This document shows, one piece after another, positions 1 to 7,019 of a stretch of DNA of 64,000 bases. Within the stretch, counting starts at the first letter, position 1, and the number at the start of each line of letters is the position of its first letter. Made by a program: the position numbers and the translations under genes. Below the pieces are notes generated by a model that did not search any database, was not told where the DNA came from, and was given only the letters and a program-made list of their open reading frames with translations. Origin of the DNA: Nocardiopsis sp. FIRDI 009 (GTDB lineage: Bacteria; Actinomycetota; Actinomycetes; Streptosporangiales; Streptosporangiaceae); the NCBI RefSeq assembly GCF_003386285.1, contig NZ_QPNC01000009.1:403331-467330 (forward strand), given 5' to 3'.

Positions 1-620
1 AGCTCGGGCGAGTGCACGGCCAGGAAGCCGGGGGCGCCGCCCCGGTGGCTGGCGTCGGCCGCGCCCGAGTCGCTGGCGGTCGCGACGAAGAACGTGTCCG
101 CCCGGCGCAGGACCTCCTGCTGCGCTCCGGTCAGCCGCTCGCCCCTCGTCGGCGGGGCGTCCGCCGGGACGGAGGGCACCGGGTCCCGCCGCTGGATGTA
201 CTTCGGGCAGTTGGCGTACACCTGGTCGGCCGTGATGCGCAGACCCTCGGGGCCGCGGGAGCGCGCCGTGCCGTTGACGCGCATGCGGCGTCTGGCCACC
301 GGGTCGAGGGCGACCGCGCCGACCTGGACGGGGCCGTCGCTGAGGACCCCGGCCAGGGGGTCGCCGTCGCGGAGCGCGGCGGCGACGTCGACGGTGCGCT
401 CGTCACGCGCCCGGAGGAACCCGGGAGCCCCGGTGAGGAGCGAGGACCACACGCGGCCGTCGCGGTCGGCCGCGCCCAGGACGAACACGCGTCGTGTGGC
501 GAGGAACCGCGCGGCGACGTCGGGGATGGTGTCGCGGACGGACCGTCCCGCGTGGTCCGCCGGGGCCGTCAGGCCGCTGCGGGCCTGTACCGCCCGTTCT
601 CCCGGATGGTAGGTGCCCAT
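1..620 (-). CDS. Pyridoxamine 5'-phosphate oxidase-family flavoprotein (3' end outside window)
   Basis: Reading the minus strand from the ATG at 620 gives an open frame that runs off the window edge (about 206 residues visible). Its middle and end resemble the FMN-binding split-barrel PNPOx-like proteins of actinomycetes: a segment reading FVLGAADRDGRVWSSLL, a central YANCPKYIQRR, and a late FFVATASDSGAADASHRGG block that usually precedes the second barrel half. Such proteins bind FMN or F420 and act as cytosolic oxidoreductases; the substrate is unknown. It starts 68 bp after the VOC gene on the same strand, so the two probably form an operon. Only the visible part can be judged. Confidence 0.8.
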   Translation of the reverse strand, partial: MGTYHPGERAVQARSGLTAPADHAGRSVRDTIPDVAARFLATRRVFVLGAADRDGRVWSSLLTGAPGFLRARDERTVDVAAALRDGDPLAGVLSDGPVQVGAVALDPVARRRMRVNGTARSRGPEGLRITADQVYANCPKYIQRRDPVPSVPADAPPTRGERLTGAQQEVLRRADTFFVATASDSGAADASHRGGAPGFLAVHSPE

Positions 621-688
621 GCCGTCGTCTTTCCTTCGTGGCGGGGGCGGCGCCCCGTTTCCGGGGCACCGCGAAACGGGGGTTCCGG

Positions 689-1141
689 TCAGAAGAAACC
701 GCAGGTGGGAGCGGAGGCGACGGGGGCCTGGGCCCCCTCGGCGCCCGTGGGCGCGTAGACCTCCAGCCGGATACCGTCCGGGTCGTGGAAGAACACGCCG
801 CCGGAGGAGGCGCCCTCACCGTGCGGGACCACGCCGTCGTAGGCGAAGCGGACTCCCGAGGCGCGTAGCCGCGTCTCCACCTCGCGTACCTCCTCGACCG
901 TCTCCACCTGGAAGGACAGGTGGTGCAGACCGGATGCGTCCTTCCGGAACGGCTCCGACGCCTGCCGCCACAGGGTCAGGGCGAGTTCGCCGTCCCTGCC
1001 GAGGAAGGCGAACGCGCGGCCCTCCTCCGTGCCCCGGCCCATCACCTCGAACTCCAGGGCCAGCGTGTAGAAGTCCACGGAGCGCTCGATGTCGGTGACG
1101 TTGAGACCCACGTGCCCGGTCTTCACCTTGGTCAGTGCCAC
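689..1141 (-). CDS. VOC-family (glyoxalase/dioxygenase fold) protein
   Basis: This 150-residue protein starts with GTG. It has the paired beta-alpha-beta-beta-beta modules of the vicinal oxygen chelate family: an N-terminal GHVGLNVTDIERSVDFYT and a later GLHHLSFQV, with a C-terminal FHDPDGIRLEVY carrying the usual metal-ligand glutamate. Members are metal-dependent lyases, dioxygenases or resistance proteins; the substrate cannot be read from the sequence. It lies upstream of, and probably co-transcribed with, the PNPOx-like flavoprotein. It is divergent from a CGNR regulator across a 175-bp region with repeated TTAGAT motifs, so control by that regulator is likely. Confidence 0.85.
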   Translation of the reverse strand: MALTKVKTGHVGLNVTDIERSVDFYTLALEFEVMGRGTEEGRAFAFLGRDGELALTLWRQASEPFRKDASGLHHLSFQVETVEEVREVETRLRASGVRFAYDGVVPHGEGASSGGVFFHDPDGIRLEVYAPTGAEGAQAPVASAPTCGFF

Positions 1142-1170
1142 AGCACACCTCTCTCAGGGTTCGCCGGATT

Positions 1171-1248
1171 GGTCTAACCGGCTAAATGGATATTAGAGGG
1201 TTAGATCGTGGTGTGCAACCGTTAAAACGAACTTGAGTGGTTAGATGG
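1171..1248. promoter_or_regulatory. Candidate operators of the CGNR regulator
   Basis: In the divergent gap, GTCTAACC (1172-1179) is the inverse of GGTTAGAT (1199-1206) apart from one base, and GGTTAGAT recurs at 1239-1246, exactly 40 bp (about four helical turns) after its first copy. This AT-richer stretch is the only one in the neighbourhood. It is proposed as an autoregulatory operator for the downstream CGNR protein and the divergent VOC/PNPOx pair. Confidence 0.5.
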
Positions 1249-1316
1249 TGTCACTGGTACGATCCAGGCGGTCCCGCGCGGACGCGGGCCTGGGACGACG
1301 CACGAGGCGGGGAGCG

Positions 1317-1865
1317 ATGGCTTCGACGGTCACGAGGCGGCGACCGCTGGTCGGCGAGCCGGTCGCCGTGGACCTGCTCAACACCCGGTGGGTCGAGGGA
1401 ACGACTCGGCGCGACCTGCTCGACGGGGTCGACGGTCTGCGCCAGTGGCTGGGCGAGGCGGGCCTGGACACGCGGTTCGACGCCGACGTCCGGACGCTGG
1501 ACCGGGTGCTGCTCGCCCGCGGCGCCCTGGCCGTGCTCGTGGACGCGCCCGAGGACGCCGAGGCGACCGCGCGGCTCAACGAGGTCCTCGACCACGGCTT
1601 CGTGCGCAGACGGCTGCGCGACGGGGCCCCGGCGGTCACCGTCGAGTTCGACGACCCCGCGTGGGGTCCGGCCTGGACCGCGGCCGCCGACTACCTCGAC
1701 CTGCTCGACGCCCCGGACCGCATCCGCGGGTGCGCCAACCCCGCCTGTGTCCTCCACTTCTTCGACACGTCCAGGAACGGCACCCGACGCTGGTGCTCCA
1801 TGTCCGGGTGCGGCAACCGGGCCAAGGCCGCGCGGCACCACGCGCGCGCCGCCGGCCGCCGGTAG
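1317..1865 (+). CDS. ABATE/CGNR zinc-finger transcriptional regulator
   Basis: The 182-residue product begins with the ABATE-type domain (GEPVAVDLLNTRW) and ends with the CGNR zinc finger: a CANPACVLHFFD pair of cysteines followed by RWCSMSGCGNRAKAARHHAR. These proteins are thought to be stress-linked DNA-binding regulators. The ATG at 1317 follows GGAG closely. An upstream ATG at 1245 would add 24 arginine-rich residues and overlap the third TTAGAT repeat, so the later start is preferred. It is divergent from the VOC/flavoprotein pair. Confidence 0.85.
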   Translation: MASTVTRRRPLVGEPVAVDLLNTRWVEGTTRRDLLDGVDGLRQWLGEAGLDTRFDADVRTLDRVLLARGALAVLVDAPEDAEATARLNEVLDHGFVRRRLRDGAPAVTVEFDDPAWGPAWTAAADYLDLLDAPDRIRGCANPACVLHFFDTSRNGTRRWCSMSGCGNRAKAARHHARAAGRR

Positions 1866-1881
1866 ACCTCCGGGGCGTGCG

Positions 1882-2148
1882 CTACCCCGAACCGGACGAG
1901 GGCCCGTCCGGTTCTCCGGGTTCCCCGTCCGACCCTTCGGTCGGGGATTCCCCCGGCTCGCCGGGCTCCTCCCACCCGGTCGGGTAGCGTCGCCCGTCCG
2001 GCTCCTCGTCCCAGTACTCCGGCGACGCGTTCCGCCGGGCGCGGGCCTGTTCGAGGGAGATGACGCCGATGACGATGAGGATCACCACGACCGGGACGGC
2101 CAGGGCCACCAGTACGCCGATCAGCCAACCGAGAGTCGGCCATTCCAC
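1882..2148 (-). CDS. Small single-pass membrane protein
   Basis: The 88-residue product starts with GTG. It has one strong transmembrane segment near residues 7-30 (GWLIGVLVALAVPVVVILIV) and a cytosolic tail rich in Glu, Gly, Pro and Ser. No enzymatic motif is visible. It is convergent with the CGNR gene, with only 16 bp between them. Function unknown; the hydrophobic profile and codon bias support a real gene. Confidence 0.6.
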   Translation of the reverse strand: MEWPTLGWLIGVLVALAVPVVVILIVIGVISLEQARARRNASPEYWDEEPDGRRYPTGWEEPGEPGESPTEGSDGEPGEPDGPSSGSG

Positions 2149-2236
2149 GGTCCCTCACCACCCTCCCGGGAGACGGGTCCTTCCACTACCCGGCGCCCCG
2201 GCGGACAAACGCCGACCAGGGCGCCCGGACACCGGG

Positions 2237-3235
2237 TCAGTCCGCCCGGGCGTGCGGTTCGATCTCGGCGAGTTCGGCGCCGGTGAGGTCCAGCGCGCAC
2301 ACGGCGGCCACGTCCTCCTCCAACTGGGCGACACCGGTGGCGCCGACCACCGCCGAGGTGACGCGTTCGTCGCGCAGCACCCAGGCGAGCGCCATCTGCG
2401 CGAGGGTCCGCCCCCTCCGCTCGGCGACGCCCTCCAGGGCGCGGACCCGCTCCCACACGCTCTCGGTGATCGTCTCACCCGGGGGGAGGGGAGGCGCGTC
2501 CCCGCCGGGACGGGACCCCTCCGGCGCGCTCCGCAGATGGCGGTGGGAGAGCAGCCCCCGCGCCAGGGGCGCGTCGGCGACACATCCCGCACCGAGGTCG
2601 TCGAGCACGTCCAACAGGCCGTCCTCGGCCCGCCGGTCGAACATCGAGTAGGGCGTCTGGTGGACGAGCATCGGCGTGCCCAGGCGGCGGAGGACCCCGG
2701 CGGCCCGCCGGGTCAGCTCGGGGGAGTAGCCGGACACCCCGGCGTACAGGGCCTTGCCCTGGCGCACGGCCGCGTCCAACGCGCCCATGGTCTCCTCCAG
2801 CGGGGTGTCGGGATCCGGGCGCTCGTGGTGGAAGACGTCCACGTGGTCGAGCCCCAGCCGGGCCAGGCTCCGGTCGAGACCGGCCAGCAGCGTCTTGCGG
2901 GAGCCGCCCTCTCCGCACGGTCCGCGCCACGCGGAGCCCCCCGCCTTGGTCGTGACGACCACCTCGTCCCGGTAGGGGCGCAGTTCGCGGGTGAGCACAC
3001 GGCCGAGGACCTCCTCCGCGGCCCCGGCGGGCGGTCCGTGGGTGCCCGACACGTCGAAGTGGGTCACGCCCAGGTCGAAGGCGCGCAGCAGGACCGCGCG
3101 CTGGGCCTCGAACCCGCGGTCCTCACCGAAGCCGTGCCTCAGACCGAGTGACAGCACCGGAAGGCACAGGCCGCTGCGGCCGCACCGGCGCCGCGGCATC
3201 GTGTCGTAGCGGGCGGGAGCGGCGACGTAGATCAC
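2237..3235 (-). CDS. Aldo/keto reductase homologue (YghZ type) with substituted catalytic residues
   Basis: This 332-residue product aligns from its first residues with the L-glyceraldehyde-3-phosphate reductase (YghZ, AKR14) family: a shared N-terminal pattern, the GGSRKTLLAGLDRSLARLGL helix, and GVSGYSPE. The fold's Asp61 and Lys97 are present. The catalytic Tyr of the FDxxxxYGPP motif is His66, and the catalytic His of the FYSHR-like motif is Glu138 (DVFHHERPD). Two of four tetrad residues are therefore altered. It may be a non-reductase member or have changed chemistry. The start is GTG; the gene stands alone. Confidence 0.85.
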   Translation of the reverse strand: MIYVAAPARYDTMPRRRCGRSGLCLPVLSLGLRHGFGEDRGFEAQRAVLLRAFDLGVTHFDVSGTHGPPAGAAEEVLGRVLTRELRPYRDEVVVTTKAGGSAWRGPCGEGGSRKTLLAGLDRSLARLGLDHVDVFHHERPDPDTPLEETMGALDAAVRQGKALYAGVSGYSPELTRRAAGVLRRLGTPMLVHQTPYSMFDRRAEDGLLDVLDDLGAGCVADAPLARGLLSHRHLRSAPEGSRPGGDAPPLPPGETITESVWERVRALEGVAERRGRTLAQMALAWVLRDERVTSAVVGATGVAQLEEDVAAVCALDLTGAELAEIEPHARAD

Positions 3236-3463
3236 GGAAGGACCCCCTGACGTCGGCGGACTCGGGTCGCGACCATCCTCGCACCGGCGGCGGCCCAGGA
3301 CGGGGAGACCGGGCGGGGGCTGGCCCGGGCTTTACCCGCTTCCACGGGGCGCCGGGTGTGCGATGCTGGAGGTGAGGCGGTGCGGCCGACCACGGCCGAC
3401 GGGCCGAGGAACGCATGGCCGCACCCGCATCCCCGGCCTGACGACCAGGGAGGAGGACGGACC

Positions 3464-3628
3464 ATGCGCACCCGTATCCGCGACGCGGCCCCGCGCTACC
3501 CCGATCCGATGCCGCCGGACCCGTTCCCCCCGACACCCGTACCGCCGCCCCCGCCGGACCCGGAGCCCACGCCGCCCGGCCCCGTGCCCGAACCACCGGG
3601 ACCCGAGCCCGAACCCGAACCGGCCTGA
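3464..3628 (+). CDS. Small proline-rich protein
   Basis: A strong ribosome site (GGAGGAGGAC, 3448-3457) sits just before the ATG at 3464. The 54-residue product begins MRTRIRDAAPRYPDP and is then almost entirely Pro, Glu and Asp with short PxP repeats. No signal peptide or membrane segment is seen. The close Shine-Dalgarno sequence is the main argument that it is translated. It converges on the next aldo/keto reductase gene. Function unknown. Confidence 0.5.
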   Translation: MRTRIRDAAPRYPDPMPPDPFPPTPVPPPPPDPEPTPPGPVPEPPGPEPEPEPA

Positions 3629-3653
3629 GCGCGCTGGGCGCATCCGGCACCGG

Positions 3654-4610
3654 TCAGGCGGAGGCCCGCGTGAGCCGGGCCGCCTGCTCCTCGGTCAGCT
3701 CCAGGGTGTGGACCGGGAGCAGGTCCGCCAGCTGGGCCGTGTCGCGCGCGCTCGCGATCGCCGACACCACGCCCGGACGGCCGGCCAGCCACGCCAGGGC
3801 CACGGCCGCCGGCGACACTCCGTGCTCGGCCGCGACCGAGTCCAGGGCCTCCAGCACGCGTGCGCCGCGCGGGTCGTCGAGGTAGGTGCGGGCGCTTCCG
3901 GCGCGCGGGCTGTCCACGTCCGGGCCGCCGGGTCGGTACTTGCCGGTGAGGAAGCCCCGGGCCAGACCGAAGTAGGGCAGCAGCGCCAGCCCGCGTTCCC
4001 GGGCGAGGGGGACCAGGTCGGTCTCGATGTCGCGTTCCATCAGGTTGTAGTGGGGCTGGACGCACACCGGCGCGTGCAGGCCGCGGTCCGCGCAGATGTC
4101 CAGCCACTCCCGGATCCGGTCCGGGCTGTGGTTGGACAGCCCGATGTACCGGATGACGCCCTCGTCCACCAGGGACGAGAAGACCTCGGCGCTCTCGGCC
4201 AGCGGCGTGTCGGGGTCGTCGAAGTGCGCGTAGTACAGGTCGATGGTCGCCACGCCCAGCCGTTTGAGGGAGGCGTGGGCGGCGGCCCGGACGTTGTCGC
4301 GGGACAGGCCGCGGAACTCCGGGTGCTGGCTCACCTTGGTCGCGATGACCAGGCCGTCGGGACGGCCGCGGGCGGCCAGCCACGCCCCGATGACGGTCTC
4401 CGACTCGCCGCCCCGGTGGCCCTCGGCCCACGCGGAGTAGGAGTCCGCGGTGTCGACGACGGTGCCTCCGGCCGCCGTGTAGGCGTCCAGGATCCGGAAC
4501 GAGTCGGCCTCGTCCGCGGTCCAGCCGAAGACGTTGCCGCCCAGGCAGAGCGGGGAGACGTACAGGTCGGAGCGGCCGAGCCTGCGGAGTCTGGTGTCGT
4601 TCATGCTCAC
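3654..4610 (-). CDS. Aldo/keto reductase (intact tetrad)
   Basis: The 318-residue product is a TIM-barrel NADP(H)-dependent reductase of the AKR superfamily. The tetrad is complete: Asp53 and Tyr58 (VVDTADSYSAW), Lys92 (ATKVS) and His129 (DLYYAHFDDP). GLSNHSPDRI and a C-terminal SAIASARDTAQL phosphate-binding loop follow. Its substrate is unknown. It differs clearly from the neighbouring YghZ-like protein, whose tetrad is damaged. It is probably monocistronic; a second in-frame ATG two codons later could also be the start. Confidence 0.88.
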   Translation of the reverse strand: MSMNDTRLRRLGRSDLYVSPLCLGGNVFGWTADEADSFRILDAYTAAGGTVVDTADSYSAWAEGHRGGESETVIGAWLAARGRPDGLVIATKVSQHPEFRGLSRDNVRAAAHASLKRLGVATIDLYYAHFDDPDTPLAESAEVFSSLVDEGVIRYIGLSNHSPDRIREWLDICADRGLHAPVCVQPHYNLMERDIETDLVPLARERGLALLPYFGLARGFLTGKYRPGGPDVDSPRAGSARTYLDDPRGARVLEALDSVAAEHGVSPAAVALAWLAGRPGVVSAIASARDTAQLADLLPVHTLELTEEQAARLTRASA

Positions 4611-4820
4611 CGTGTTCGGGTAGGAGGTTCGGTGGTCGCGGTCAGGTTAGGGCAGTGGGGCCTCGGGCTCCACGCCTTTTCCCGGGGCTCCTCGTGTCCG
4701 GTGGACGGAACGGCCGGAAGCGGCCAACGCGGTCGCGCCGGCCGGTCGGTGCGCTGATACCGGGTGTCGCATGGGTACGCTGCCCATGCCCCCAGCCGCA
4801 CAGCGTCCGTGAGGTTCCCC

Positions 4821-7019
4821 GTGAGTGACGACCAGTTCGACGGCCAGCGCCCCCGAGCCTCCCACGAGGTCAGCAACCGGGCGGGCGGGGTGTCGGGGAA
4901 CGGCACACAGGTCCAGGCCGCGACGATCGGGGCGGTCCACTTCCACGGCGGCGGTTCCGAGGCGGCCGCCGCCGGTTTCGGGCCCTTCGCCCCGCCGCCG
5001 TTCGTCGACCGTGAGGGACCGCTCGCACGGTTCCGGAGCGTGGTGGAGGAGGGAGAGGAGTACGCGACCCTGCTGACCGTGGTCGCCGAACCGGGAGGGG
5101 GCGCGAGCGCGTTCGCCCTCAAGGGCCTCTTCGACGCCTACCGGCGCGACCGGGGCCGGTTCCCCGGAGGGTTCTTCTTCGTCAATCTGTTCAGGGAGAG
5201 CACTCCGGTGGCGGTGGGCGAGCTGCTGCGGGCGGCGGGGGTCGACGAGAGGGACGTTCCGGCCACCCAGGAGGCGCGGGTGCGCCGCCTGCGGCGAACC
5301 TACGCGAACCTGGTGCAGGAGGGGCGCCCCTTCGCGGTCCTGGTGGACAGCCCCGCCACGCCGTACGACCTCCTCCCCTTCGTCGCCACCGGTCCGGGCT
5401 GTCTCACCGTGGTCGCCACGTCGGGGGCGCTCGACCCGCGCACCCTGGACCCCGAGGGGCGGGCCCTGATCCGCCACACGCGCAAGCGGGGCATCACCCT
5501 GGACGGGCTCCCGCCCGCCGACGCCGAACGGATGTTCCTGGCGGAGGCGGGCGTCGACCCGGTCACCCCGCGCGAGCGGGCGATGGTCGCCGACTTCGTG
5601 GCCGGAGCGGACGGCAACCCCGGGCGGATCGCCGACCTCGCCCTGGACGTGGCCATGCGCGCCCTGGGCGGCGACCCCGACCCCCTGGCGTCGGCGCACC
5701 GGGAGCTGGTCGGTCCCGCGACCGTGCCCGGACTCGGCCCCCGGGACCGGGCGGACCTGGGCGGGCTGCCGGAGGAGCTGCGCGGTCTCGCCGTCGCCCT
5801 GGCCCGGCTCCCGGACACCGACCTCGGCGTCGGGATGGTCGCCGACGTGGTGGAACGGGGGGCGGACCCGGCCCGGGTACGCGAGCGGCTCGACGCTCTG
5901 GTGGCGTACCGGGTCCTGGGCCCCGCGAGCGAGGACACGCGCCGGTACCGCTTCGTCTCCGCGGCCCGGCGGCGCTCCCTGGCCGAGCACGGCGCGGGAG
6001 GGGCGGGTGTGCTCCGCGCCGCCCTCACCCACTACTTCGGGCTGGTGCGCGCCGCGCACGACGTGCTGCTGCCGCACCGGTGGCTCCAGACGGACATCGA
6101 CGGGTCGAGCGCCTTCCCCGGCGCGGGGCTCCCAGCCGACACCGGGGGCGGCGGACGCGCGGCGGCCGCCGCCCGCGTACGGGGCCTGCTGGACCCCGAG
6201 CGCCGCGCGCTGCGCGCGGTGGTCCTGGCGGCGGTCGAACCCGACGAGCTGCGCGCCGCCGCCGAACTCTGCGAGGTCGCGTGGGCGTACTGGTTCACCG
6301 GCGGATACTTCACCGACGTGGTCGACACCCACTCGGCCCTGTTGGACCGCGCGCTGGGCACCCCGCACGTCGACCCCGCCCGCCTGGCCCGCCTGTGCGT
6401 GCAGTCGTCGATCGCCCACCGGCGCGACGGTGAGCTCGCGCGGGCGCGCGACCGCGCCGAACGCGCCGTGGAGCTGGCGGAGGGCACCCACCCCCTGGCG
6501 GAGTACACCGCCAGGGAGGCGCTCGCCGACGCCGTCTGGGCCGGGGGCGACTCCGCTGCCGCCGCCGACCGGTTCGCCGAGGCACTGCGGGCCGCCCTGG
6601 ACATCGAGCCCCGCGACGACCGCGCACTGGGTATCGCCGAGCGCAAGCTGGCCCGGGCCCGGCTCGAACTGGGCCGCCTGGACGCGGCCGAGGAGCTGCT
6701 GATCGGAGCCCTCGGACGGTTCCGCGACGACGACCACCAGAACCTGGCCCGCGTGCGCACCGTCCTGGGCGAACTGCGCGCCCGCCAGGGGTGCCTGGCA
6801 CAGGCCCTGGCGGAGTGGGAAAGGGCCGTCCACCACCACACCGTGCTGGGGGACCGGCGCCGTGTGGGGGACGTGTACGTCGTCCGGGCGAACGCGCGTG
6901 CCGGGTCGGACCCGTCGGCCGCGCGCGCCGACCTGGAGATCGCGCTGGAGTGCTACACGGACGCCGAGGCCGTGCGGGAGGCGGAGCGGGTGCGGGCCCG
7001 CCTGGCGGAGGGGGTCTAG
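4821..7019 (+). CDS. STAND-like TPR protein with degenerate P-loop
   Basis: Taking GTG 4821 as start gives 732 residues; an upstream GTG at 4764 is in frame. The N-terminus has a glycine-rich tail reading VSNRAGGVSGNGTQVQAA then AVHFHGG, a signature of actinobacterial NTPase/TPR signalling proteins, followed by PFVDREGPL, equivalent to the FVGR motif. Where the Walker A loop is expected (about residues 90-99) it reads EPGGGASAFAL without Lys or Thr, and Walker B is only FAVLVDSP. The C-terminal half (about 430-730) is helical with TPR-like repeats. It may be a scaffold or sensor that has lost ATPase activity. Its stop overlaps the convergent stop of the next gene by 4 bp. Confidence 0.7.
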   Translation: MSDDQFDGQRPRASHEVSNRAGGVSGNGTQVQAATIGAVHFHGGGSEAAAAGFGPFAPPPFVDREGPLARFRSVVEEGEEYATLLTVVAEPGGGASAFALKGLFDAYRRDRGRFPGGFFFVNLFRESTPVAVGELLRAAGVDERDVPATQEARVRRLRRTYANLVQEGRPFAVLVDSPATPYDLLPFVATGPGCLTVVATSGALDPRTLDPEGRALIRHTRKRGITLDGLPPADAERMFLAEAGVDPVTPRERAMVADFVAGADGNPGRIADLALDVAMRALGGDPDPLASAHRELVGPATVPGLGPRDRADLGGLPEELRGLAVALARLPDTDLGVGMVADVVERGADPARVRERLDALVAYRVLGPASEDTRRYRFVSAARRRSLAEHGAGGAGVLRAALTHYFGLVRAAHDVLLPHRWLQTDIDGSSAFPGAGLPADTGGGGRAAAAARVRGLLDPERRALRAVVLAAVEPDELRAAAELCEVAWAYWFTGGYFTDVVDTHSALLDRALGTPHVDPARLARLCVQSSIAHRRDGELARARDRAERAVELAEGTHPLAEYTAREALADAVWAGGDSAAAADRFAEALRAALDIEPRDDRALGIAERKLARARLELGRLDAAEELLIGALGRFRDDDHQNLARVRTVLGELRARQGCLAQALAEWERAVHHHTVLGDRRRVGDVYVVRANARAGSDPSAARADLEIALECYTDAEAVREAERVRARLAEGV

